Positions 7,681 to 13,433 of a stretch of DNA of 13,763 bases are shown here, one piece after another. The notes beneath the pieces were generated by a model. It worked only from the letters and a program-made list of their open reading frames with translations, did no database searches and was not told where the DNA came from. The DNA is taken from contig JBBKWG010000055.1 of assembly GCA_037968835.1 (NCBI GenBank), positions 1 through 13,763 of the forward strand, in the 5' to 3' direction. Position 1 is the stretch's first letter. Each line of letters opens with the position of its first letter. Made by a program: the position numbers and the translations under genes. This DNA is from JBBKWG01 sp037968835. Lineage in GTDB: Bacteria > Pseudomonadota > Alphaproteobacteria > Rhodobacterales > Rhodobacteraceae.

Positions 7681-8124
7681 ATGAAGGGCCTGAAAAAACG
7701 CCGCCGCATTCATATCATCTTGCTGTCGGTTGCTGCGATGGTTGCAGCATTCACCGCCTTTTACATCGCCGCACCCGACGCGCTTCAGTTCTTCCGCTCG
7801 CCAAGCGAGGTCGCCGCGAACCCGCCGCCGCCAAACGAGACCTTTCGCATCGGCGGACTGGTCGAGGAAGGGTCGCTGAACCGGGGACAGGGTGCAACGA
7901 CGACGTTTCGGGTGACGGACGGCGGTGCGACGGTGGACGTGTCGTATACCGGCGTCCTGCCCGACCTTTTTGGCGAAGGTGAGGGTATGGTCGGCACCGG
8001 TCGCTACGTTGACGGGGTGTTCCAAGCCTCTGAAATCCTTGCCAGACATGATGAAACCTATATGCCCGCCGAGGTCATTGACGCGTTGAAGGAACAGGGC
8101 GTTTACCAGGACCCGAACGGCTAG
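7681..8124 (+). CDS. ccmE: Cytochrome c maturation heme chaperone CcmE
   Basis: A 147-residue periplasmic heme chaperone of the System I pathway. It binds heme covalently, receives it from CcmC, and hands it to the CcmF-CcmH ligation complex. It has a basic N terminus (KKRRR), one membrane anchor at about 11-30, and a beta-barrel OB-like domain beginning near FRIGGLVEEGS. The heme-binding histidine lies in ARHDETYMP: His123, with Tyr127 four residues on, the HxxxY motif of proteobacterial CcmE. The start at 7681 leads directly into the basic segment and anchor; an in-frame ATG at 7654 lies within argC and adds nine residues with no family resemblance. ccmF and ccmH follow, but only after a five-gene insertion at 8191-10091. 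ccmABCDG are not in the window. Confidence 0.96.
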   Translation: MKGLKKRRRIHIILLSVAAMVAAFTAFYIAAPDALQFFRSPSEVAANPPPPNETFRIGGLVEEGSLNRGQGATTTFRVTDGGATVDVSYTGVLPDLFGEGEGMVGTGRYVDGVFQASEILARHDETYMPAEVIDALKEQGVYQDPNG

Positions 8125-8135
8125 TTTTCGATGCG

Positions 8136-8141
8136 TTAACC
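8136..8141 (+). promoter_or_regulatory. Possible CtrA half-site ahead of the lysis cassette
   Basis: TTAACC at 8136-8141 matches a half of the alphaproteobacterial CtrA recognition sequence TTAA-N7-TTAA. The second TTAA is absent at the expected distance (8147-8150 is CGCA). It is the only A/T-rich block in the 66-bp gap between ccmE and the muramidase. GTA genes and their lysis genes in Rhodobacter are under CtrA influence, so the position is suggestive, but a hexamer alone is weak evidence. Confidence 0.22.
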
Positions 8142-8159
8142 GTTCTCGCACACCCTTTG

Positions 8160-8180
8160 CGGCGTTGATTTCACACGCCG
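8160..8180 (+). repeat. Small hairpin in the leader of the muramidase gene
   Basis: CGGCGT (8160-8165) and ACGCCG (8175-8180) can pair as a 6-bp stem with a 9-nt loop. The stem ends 10 bp before the ATG at 8191 and abuts the G-rich stretch 8180-8188, which is the only candidate ribosome-binding region. It might tune translation of the lysis enzyme. There is no T tract, so it is not a terminator. Confidence 0.35.
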
Positions 8181-8190
8181 GGGGTGGGCG

Positions 8191-8802
8191 ATGCAGAGTG
8201 TAGACGAACTGGCAGACGCGATTCTGCGCACCGAGGGAGGGTTCGTCAACGATCCCGACGATCCCGGTGGCGCAACGAAATACGGCATCACGATCGAGAC
8301 CATGCGGCGGCTCGGGCTGGATCTGACGGGCGACGGGCGGGTGGACGTGAGCGACGTGTCGCGGCTGACGCTGCCACAGGCGAAACGCATCCTTGTCGAT
8401 CACTACTTCCACGGCCCGCGCGTCTCGGCTTTGCCCGAGCGGCTTCATGCGACGGTTTTCGACATGCAGGTGAACGCCGGGGCGCAGGCGATCCGGCTGG
8501 TGCAGCGGCTGGTCAGCGCGATGGGTTTTCCCGCGCAGGTCGACGGAGTTGTCGGGCCATTGACGATCAGCGCGGCGATGGCTGCCGATAGTGCGGCACC
8601 GGAACATATCGCCGACGCCTACGGGATCGAGCGTCGCAATTACTACTACCGGATTGCGGACAATCGCCCGGCGAGCCGAAAGTATGCGCGGCGCAGGGAC
8701 GGTCGCAAAGGCGGATGGATCGTTCGGGCCGAGGCGATGATCGCGCCCCGCTTCCATCTGAGCGACGCCGAACACAGCGCGAGGACAGCCAGATGGGTCT
8801 GA
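8191..8802 (+). CDS. GH108-type N-acetylmuramidase (endolysin), holin-associated
   Basis: A 203-residue predicted peptidoglycan hydrolase that would cleave the MurNAc-GlcNAc bond. The N-terminal block has the catalytic Glu15 in RTEGGFVNDPDDPGGATKYG, the hallmark of the glycoside hydrolase 108 family (Glu-Gly-Gly followed by Asn, Asp, Pro and a Gly-rich turn ending YGIT). The second half (about 105-190) has DGVVGPLT, as in the peptidoglycan-binding domain usually paired with it. There is no obvious signal peptide, so export would depend on the holin encoded next. The gene overlaps the holin start by 10 bp. The ATG at 8191 has only a G-rich sequence ahead of it rather than a canonical Shine-Dalgarno. 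The same pair, endolysin then 3TM holin, is used for release of the R. capsulatus gene transfer agent. The enzyme class is secure; the GTA role is inferred. Confidence 0.88.
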   Translation: MQSVDELADAILRTEGGFVNDPDDPGGATKYGITIETMRRLGLDLTGDGRVDVSDVSRLTLPQAKRILVDHYFHGPRVSALPERLHATVFDMQVNAGAQAIRLVQRLVSAMGFPAQVDGVVGPLTISAAMAADSAAPEHIADAYGIERRNYYYRIADNRPASRKYARRRDGRKGGWIVRAEAMIAPRFHLSDAEHSARTARWV

Positions 8803-9371
8803 TCGCGGACGTCCTTGGCCCGCTTCTTGGCAGTGGCCGCAATGCCATCCGCGAAACCGTCGAGGTTTTTCGCCCCAACGCCGAGGCCGCGGACATGCGG
8901 GAAGCCGCGCACGCCGCTGCCTCACTGGCGCAATTCGCGACCGAGTTCAGCCAGCCGCGACAGGGGCCGTTTGATCGGTTCATGGACGGGCTGAACCGGC
9001 TTCCGCGTCCGATGCTGGCGCTTGGCACGCTGGGTCTGTTCGTTGCGGCGATGACCGATCCGGTGTGGTTCGCGCAACGGATGCAGGGGATTGCGCTGGT
9101 GCCCGATCCATTGTGGTGGCTGATGGGTGCGATCGTCAGCTTTTACTTCGGCGCGCGCCATCAGATCAAAGCGCAGGATTTCCAGCGCGGGCTTGCGACG
9201 ACTCTGGCACGCGCGCCCGAGGTTGCCGCCAACATCCGGGTGCTGGCAGCTCTTTCCGACAAGTCGGCGGGAGATGACGCGGATGACATGCCCGATGCAG
9301 GTGATCCGCCTGTCGGCGCGTGGCGCGACAACGCTGCGCTGGACGAATGGAGCCGGTTGCGTGGGCAGTGA
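8793..9371 (+). CDS. GTA-type 3TM holin
   Basis: A 192-residue membrane protein. The N-terminal about 70 residues are soluble and partly amphipathic; hydrophobic segments lie at about 72-89, weakly at 91-105, and at 107-121 (PDPLWWLMGAIVSFYFGARH). A soluble C-terminal tail ends in an acidic, proline-containing stretch. 'RPMLALGTLGLF' followed by 'DPLWWLMGAIVSFYFGARHQ' is characteristic of the 3TM holin family described for gene-transfer-agent release (Pfam GTA_holin_3TM). It should form inner-membrane lesions that let the adjacent muramidase reach the cell wall. The start at 8793 is chosen because GAGGA lies 7 bp before it at 8781-8785; an in-frame ATG at 8715 is deep inside the muramidase gene and unlikely. 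It overlaps the muramidase by 10 bp and the next small gene by 11 bp, so the three are translationally linked. Confidence 0.87.
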   Translation: MGLIADVLGPLLGSGRNAIRETVEVFRPNAEAADMREAAHAAASLAQFATEFSQPRQGPFDRFMDGLNRLPRPMLALGTLGLFVAAMTDPVWFAQRMQGIALVPDPLWWLMGAIVSFYFGARHQIKAQDFQRGLATTLARAPEVAANIRVLAALSDKSAGDDADDMPDAGDPPVGAWRDNAALDEWSRLRGQ

Positions 9372-9540
9372 CCTGATCTTCCAGCTTGTCGCCGAGCATG
9401 GGCCGTGGGTCGTCCTGGTCTTTTTCCTGCTCTGGCGCGATTTGCAGAAGGACGCCGCGACGCGGCTGGTTCTGGACAAGAACGCGCTGGTTCTCACTGA
9501 AATCGCCACGGTCATCCGTGAGCGGATGCCAAGGCCATAG
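9361..9540 (+). CDS. Small single-span membrane protein, BhlA/UviB-like (candidate accessory holin)
   Basis: A 59-residue protein starting at GTG (9361-9363), with GGAG at 9349-9352, 8 bp upstream. The ORF is open further upstream, but that part is out of frame with, and inside, the holin gene. The product starts (M)GSDLIFQLVAEHGPWVVLV, continues FFLLWRD, then has a charged amphipathic helix to the end (about 26-56). One hydrophobic span (about 5-24) with Gly-Pro-Trp near its start and Leu-Trp-Arg at its end, then a charged tail, resembles the small phage/bacteriocin holins BhlA and UviB. The basic residues just after the span suggest the tail is cytoplasmic. It overlaps the 3TM holin by 11 bp and precedes the next micro-gene by 3 bp. 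It could be a second holin, an antiholin or a pinholin. I see no lipobox, so an outer-membrane spanin is unlikely. Coding is well supported by context; function is a hypothesis. Confidence 0.72.
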   Translation: MGSDLIFQLVAEHGPWVVLVFFLLWRDLQKDAATRLVLDKNALVLTEIATVIRERMPRP

Positions 9541-9543
9541 CCG

Positions 9544-9672
9544 ATGATGATTGCCCTTTGGACCAAACTCAAACCGCTGCTGGTCGGACCCGCGCTGGTC
9601 CGCTCCATCGACCGGAACCAACAGGCGGCGGATCGACTGGACGCCGCGCTTCGTGAGGTATTGCAGAAATGA
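9544..9672 (+). CDS. 42-residue micro-protein in the lysis cassette, function unknown
   Basis: An ORF of 43 codons beginning ATG-ATG three bases after the stop of the 59-residue gene. It ends in a TGA that shares the ATGA tetranucleotide (9669-9672) with the start of the next gene. This coupling on both sides is the main evidence that it is translated. The peptide begins MMIALWTKLKPLLVGPALVR and continues with a charged stretch, 'SIDRNQQAADRLDAALREVL', that has heptad-like spacing. It looks like a short hydrophobic or amphipathic N terminus followed by an amphipathic helix. An AAGG ahead of the start is a weak ribosome-binding site. I do not recognise a family. A membrane-surface partner of the neighbouring small membrane proteins is possible but unproven. 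Confidence 0.6.
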   Translation: MMIALWTKLKPLLVGPALVRSIDRNQQAADRLDAALREVLQK

Positions 9673-10091
9673 TTCGGGCCTTGTGTCTTCTGATCGCCGT
9701 CGCGGCGCTGTTCTCGGCGCTGAATTACCGGCTTGGCTATGCGGCGACCTATGAGTTGGGTTACGGCGCATTCACGCTGATGGCCGCGATGATTTCGCTG
9801 ACGTTCCTGTGGCTTTGGGCGGCGCGGGCGACTCCGCTGGCGCTTGGCATGGCGTTCAGTTGGGCAGGTGCGGCAAGCGTGATGGGGTGGTGGTGGGTCT
9901 ACAACCTATTGAACCGACCCGACATGATGACCGAAAACGAGGTTCTTCTGGTCTTCCTGTCGCTTTATTTCGTGGGCGCGATTCTGCACTTCGCCGTGAT
10001 CCAGCGGTCGTTCGGACGACAGTCGGCGTTCTTCATTGCGCCGGTCTTCCTGTCGGTCGCGATTTCGGCGTTGGCGCGGCTGATAATCTGA
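9669..10091 (+). CDS. Polytopic membrane protein of unknown function, last gene of the cassette
   Basis: A 140-residue, strongly hydrophobic protein with four or five predicted membrane spans, at about 3-19, 30-50, 56-77, 89-112 and 120-138. Notable points are a WWWVYNLLNRP stretch after the third span and few charged residues outside the loops. Its start codon overlaps the stop of the 42-residue gene in an ATGA junction, so it belongs to the same transcript as the muramidase and holin. It ends 69 bp before ccmF. I do not recognise a family. It may serve lysis, or it may be an older neighbour of ccmF that became joined to the cassette; the sequence does not decide. It has no lipobox, signal peptidase site or enzymatic motif. 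Confidence 0.75.
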   Translation: MIRALCLLIAVAALFSALNYRLGYAATYELGYGAFTLMAAMISLTFLWLWAARATPLALGMAFSWAGAASVMGWWWVYNLLNRPDMMTENEVLLVFLSLYFVGAILHFAVIQRSFGRQSAFFIAPVFLSVAISALARLII

Positions 10092-10125
10092 ACATCAAAG
10101 CTCTGCGATCAAGCGCCGCGCCCGC

Positions 10126-10152
10126 TTGGATCCCGCGAATGGGTCGCATAAG
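10126..10152 (+). promoter_or_regulatory. Candidate promoter for a leaderless ccmF transcript
   Basis: TTGGAT (10126-10131) and CATAAG (10147-10152) are separated by 15 bp. The -10-like element ends only 8 bp before the ccmF ATG at 10161, and no GGAG-like site lies between. If used, transcription would begin at or next to the ATG. The 15-bp spacing is shorter than ideal, so the call is tentative. Confidence 0.35.
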
Positions 10153-10160
10153 CTCGCGCC

Positions 10161-12131
10161 ATGATTATAGAGCTTGGCCACTTCACCCTGATCCTGGCGC
10201 TTCTTGTCGCCATCGTTCAGATGGTTTTTCCAATGGTCGGCGCGCACAAGGGCTGGCGGAGCTGGATGGCGATGGGAGAGCCCGCCGCGACGGTGCAATT
10301 CCTGCTTCTGGGGTTCTCGTTTGCGGCCCTGATGTCGGCCTTCGTCACGTCGGACTTTTCGGTCAAGCTGGTTGCGGACAACTCGCACACGCTGAAACCG
10401 ATGCTTTACAAGGTCACCGGAGTCTGGGGAAACCACGAAGGCTCGATGCTGCTCTGGTGCTTGATCCTGGCGTTCTTCGGGGCGCTGGCGGCGTGGTTCG
10501 GAGGCAACCTGCCCGAGACTTTGCGAGCACGCGTTCTTAGCGTTCAGGCGGCTGTGGGTGTTGCGTTCATCACGTTCCTGATCTTCACATCGAACCCGTT
10601 CGTGCGTCTGGCATTCCCGCCGATGAACGGACAGGATCTGAACCCGTTGTTGCAGGATCCTGGCCTCGCCTTCCATCCGCCGTTTCTTTACATCGGCTAT
10701 GTCGGGCTTTCGATGTCGTTCGCGTTCGCTGTCGCTGCCCTGATCGAAGGTCGGGTCGATGCGGCGTGGGGCCGGTGGGTGCGGCCGTGGACGCTTCTGG
10801 CGTGGCTCAACCTGACGGTCGGCATCGCTCTGGGAAGCTGGTGGGCCTATTACGAGCTGGGTTGGGGCGGTTTCTGGTTTTGGGATCCGGTCGAGAACGC
10901 GTCGTTCATGCCCTGGCTTATCGCGACTGCCCTACTGCACTCGGCCATCGTCGTGGAGAAGCGCGAAGCATTGAAATCGTGGACAATTCTGTTGGCGATC
11001 CTGGCGTTCGGGTTCTCGCTGATCGGCGCTTTCATCGTGCGTTCGGGGGTGCTGACCAGCGTGCACGCGTTTGCCAACGATCCGGAACGCGGCGTTTATC
11101 TGCTGGCGATCACGGCGATCTTCATGGGCGGCGCATTAACGCTTTATGCCGCGCGGGCGGGTCAACTTCAGTCCAAGGGCGTCTTCGGAGTTGTCAGCCG
11201 GGAAAGCGCGCTGGTGGCCAACAACGTCCTCCTGGCGGTTGCGACGTTCGTCGTATTCCTCGGCACGATCTGGCCGCTTGTCGCGGAAATGGTCTGGGAC
11301 CGGAAGCTGAGCGTCGGCGCGCCGTTCTTCGACGCTGCCTTCACGCCGTTCATGATCGCGCTGGCGGTGATCCTGCCCATCGGGTCGGTGTTGCCCTGGA
11401 AACGGGCCGCCGTTGGCCGGGTGATGCGACCGTTGTGGCTGGCGATGCTGGTGGCGTTCGCGGTTGCCGCGTTGGCGTGGACGGTTCAGGCCGAGAAATC
11501 GCTGATCGCACCGATGGGCGCGTTTCTGGCAGCGTGGCTGTTGCTTGGCGCTGCCAACGATCTCTGGACACGCGCCGGGCGTGGAAACATCGCGTCAAAG
11601 CTGCGCCGCATGGTGCAACTTCCGCGCGCCGACTGGGGCCGGATCGTGTCGCATGGCGGACTTGGGATCACGATTTTCGGGATCGCGGCGATGACGGCAT
11701 GGGCGATCGAGGATATTCGCGTCGCCAATATCGGGGATCGCTTCGAGGTCGGGCGTTACGAAGTGTCGCTTGACGATGTGCGCCGGATCGACGGGCCGAA
11801 TTACATCTCGACGATAGCGGATGTGACGGTGCTGCGCGGCGGGCGGGTCGAGGCGAAACTGACGCCCGAGAAGCGGTTCTATCCGGTTGCCGGAATGCCG
11901 ACGACCGAGGCGGCCATCGACAACGGCGTTTTCCGCGATCTCTATGTCGTCATCGGTGATCCGCAGGACGGCGGCGGTTGGGCGGTCAGAACCTATGTGA
12001 AACCGTTCGCGAACTGGATCTGGGCGGGCGCGATCTTCATGGCCATCGGCGGCGCGCTGTCGCTGAGCGACCGGCGGTTCCGCGTCGCGGCAGGGGCGCG
12101 CAAGTTGCCATCAGGGGTGCCGGCCGAATGA
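10161..12131 (+). CDS. ccmF: Cytochrome c heme lyase subunit CcmF
   Basis: A 656-residue polytopic inner-membrane protein of System I cytochrome c maturation. With CcmH (and CcmI) it takes heme from CcmE and attaches it to apocytochrome c cysteines. The periplasmic tryptophan-rich WWD-type motif is GWGGFWFWDPVENASFMPW, with Trp235 to Asn246 as its core. Histidines fall at positions that fit the four heme-related ones of the E. coli protein: His172 (FHPPFLYIGYVG), His260 (LLHSAIV), His302 (SVHAFANDP) and His498 (VSHGGLGITIFG). Length and the first residues MIIELGHFTLILALLVAIVQ match the family, which supports the start even though it has no Shine-Dalgarno. The gene ends in an ATGA overlap with ccmH. 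It is separated from ccmE by the 1.9-kb lysis cassette. No defect is visible. Confidence 0.97.
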   Translation: MIIELGHFTLILALLVAIVQMVFPMVGAHKGWRSWMAMGEPAATVQFLLLGFSFAALMSAFVTSDFSVKLVADNSHTLKPMLYKVTGVWGNHEGSMLLWCLILAFFGALAAWFGGNLPETLRARVLSVQAAVGVAFITFLIFTSNPFVRLAFPPMNGQDLNPLLQDPGLAFHPPFLYIGYVGLSMSFAFAVAALIEGRVDAAWGRWVRPWTLLAWLNLTVGIALGSWWAYYELGWGGFWFWDPVENASFMPWLIATALLHSAIVVEKREALKSWTILLAILAFGFSLIGAFIVRSGVLTSVHAFANDPERGVYLLAITAIFMGGALTLYAARAGQLQSKGVFGVVSRESALVANNVLLAVATFVVFLGTIWPLVAEMVWDRKLSVGAPFFDAAFTPFMIALAVILPIGSVLPWKRAAVGRVMRPLWLAMLVAFAVAALAWTVQAEKSLIAPMGAFLAAWLLLGAANDLWTRAGRGNIASKLRRMVQLPRADWGRIVSHGGLGITIFGIAAMTAWAIEDIRVANIGDRFEVGRYEVSLDDVRRIDGPNYISTIADVTVLRGGRVEAKLTPEKRFYPVAGMPTTEAAIDNGVFRDLYVVIGDPQDGGGWAVRTYVKPFANWIWAGAIFMAIGGALSLSDRRFRVAAGARKLPSGVPAE

Positions 12132-12574
12132 GGCGCTGGCTTGTCCTTGTGCTGTTGATCGCCACCCCCGTATTTGCGGTTCAGCCGGACGAAATCCTTG
12201 ATGATCCGGCACTTGAGGCGCGGGCCCGCGAGATCTCGCAGGGGCTGCGGTGTCTTGTCTGCCGCAACGAGAACATTGATGAGTCAAACGCCGAACTGGC
12301 ACGGGACTTGCGCATTCTGGTGCGCGAACGGCTTGTGGCCGGTGACAACGACACCGAGGTTCTGGATTTCGTCGTGTCGCGATACGGCGAGTATATTCTG
12401 CTGACGCCACGTGCGGACGGCGCCAACCTGATTCTGTGGCTTGCCGGTCCGGTCTTGCTGATCGGTGCGGGCACTATCGCGGGGCTTTTTCTTCGGCGCC
12501 GCCGCGGCGGAGAAGCCGAACAGGCGTTAACAGTCGAAGAAAACCAGCGGTTGGTCCAACTTCTGGACGAATGA
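12128..12574 (+). CDS. ccmH: Cytochrome c maturation thioreductase CcmH (Ccl2)
   Basis: A 148-residue membrane-anchored periplasmic protein that keeps the apocytochrome CXXCH thiols reduced for heme ligation. Residues 1-17 form a signal peptide (MRRWLVLVLLIATPVFA, cut after Ala17). The redox motif is LRCLVCRN with Cys42 and Cys45; Arg46 stands where many proteins have Gln (CxxCQN). A C-terminal membrane span lies at about 100-122, followed by RRRR on the cytoplasmic side. It is the short form, without the C-terminal TPR domain that E. coli CcmH carries; in alphaproteobacteria that part is a separate protein, CcmI, not seen here. The start ATG overlaps the ccmF stop (ATGA), so the pair is translationally coupled. 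Confidence 0.95.
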   Translation: MRRWLVLVLLIATPVFAVQPDEILDDPALEARAREISQGLRCLVCRNENIDESNAELARDLRILVRERLVAGDNDTEVLDFVVSRYGEYILLTPRADGANLILWLAGPVLLIGAGTIAGLFLRRRRGGEAEQALTVEENQRLVQLLDE

Positions 12575-12647
12575 CGCGCCGTCTCTCTTTTCCGAACCGC
12601 ATGGTTTACTTATGTGGGGGCATCGGAAAATCAGGGATGGTACGGCA

Positions 12648-13424
12648 ATGGATTATCAGACAATTCGCGTCACTGAGCAGGACGGCTATGCGATAGTTAC
12701 GCTGGACCGCCCGGACGTCATGAATGCGCTGAACACGCAGATGCGGACGGAATTGCTGCAAGCGTTGCAGGAGGCCGGCAAGAGGGCGCGGGCGGTGGTT
12801 TTGACCGGCGCGGGGCGGGCGTTCTGTTCGGGTCAGGATCTGGGGGATCGCGCGGCGGTAGCCGACATTGATATGGAGCGGACGCTCACGGACGAATACG
12901 TACCGATGCTTCGCGCGATCTTCGATTGTCCGGTGCCGACGATTGCGGCGGTGAACGGGCCGGCGGCGGGGGCAGGGGCCAATCTGGCGCTGGCAGCGGA
13001 TGTGGTGATCGCGACCGAAAGTGCGGTCTTTTTGCAGGCATTCACTCGGATCGGACTGATCCCAGATGCGGGCGGCACCTATTGGCTGCCTCGGCAGGTC
13101 GGGTTCGCGCGCGCCATGGGTGCCGCACTTTTCGCCGAACCGGTGTCGGCGCGCCAGGCGGCGGACTGGGGGATGATCTGGGAGGCGGTGCCGGACGAGG
13201 AATTCGACGCCCACTGGCGGGCGCGGGCGGCAAAGCTGGCATCGGGTCCGACGGTGGCTTACGCGATGGCGAAAGAGGCGCTGAGGGCAAGTTCGGGCAA
13301 CACGCTGGAAGAGCAGCTTTTGCTGGAGGCGAAACTTCAGGGACGCTGCGGCAAGACCCGTGATTTTCGCGAGGGCGTGATGGCGTTCATGGAGAAACGA
13401 CCGGCGGTATACGAAGGTTGCTGA
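12648..13424 (+). CDS. PaaG-like enoyl-CoA hydratase/isomerase
   Basis: A 258-residue crotonase-fold protein. The oxyanion-hole segments are GAGRAFCSGQDLGDR (near 52-66) and NGPAAGAGANLALAADV. The catalytic-side block is GLIPDAGGTYWLPR with Asp140. Standard enoyl-CoA hydratases have two catalytic Glu; here the first position is not Glu and the second is Asp, as in PaaG, the 1,2-epoxyphenylacetyl-CoA isomerase. The ending DFREGVMAFMEKR and the GMIW stretch also match PaaG. It may therefore act in phenylacetyl-CoA ring-opening catabolism or as a delta3,delta2-enoyl-CoA isomerase. The start at 12648 is chosen because residues from MDYQTIRV on fit the fold; the site ahead (AGGGA, 12633-12637) is weak and far. 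No other paa genes are in the window. It converges on gluQ with 9 bp between. Confidence 0.82.
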   Translation: MDYQTIRVTEQDGYAIVTLDRPDVMNALNTQMRTELLQALQEAGKRARAVVLTGAGRAFCSGQDLGDRAAVADIDMERTLTDEYVPMLRAIFDCPVPTIAAVNGPAAGAGANLALAADVVIATESAVFLQAFTRIGLIPDAGGTYWLPRQVGFARAMGAALFAEPVSARQAADWGMIWEAVPDEEFDAHWRARAAKLASGPTVAYAMAKEALRASSGNTLEEQLLLEAKLQGRCGKTRDFREGVMAFMEKRPAVYEGC

Positions 13425-13433
13425 GCCGCTGGA

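Noticed and set aside
9127..9360. Upstream in-frame extension of the 59-residue membrane protein
   Set aside because: It lies within the holin gene in a different frame and has shadow composition. The GTG at 9361 has a GGAG at good spacing and starts the hydrophobic protein directly.
8191..10091. Remnant or active prophage
   Set aside because: Only lysis-type genes are present, all intact and tightly coupled. There are no integrase, attachment repeats, capsid, tail or replication genes within the window.
9361..10091. Rz/Rz1-type spanin pair among the small cassette genes
   Set aside because: None of the three small proteins has a lipobox cysteine, and the 59-residue protein's basic residues after its span point to a cytoplasmic tail rather than a periplasmic coiled coil.
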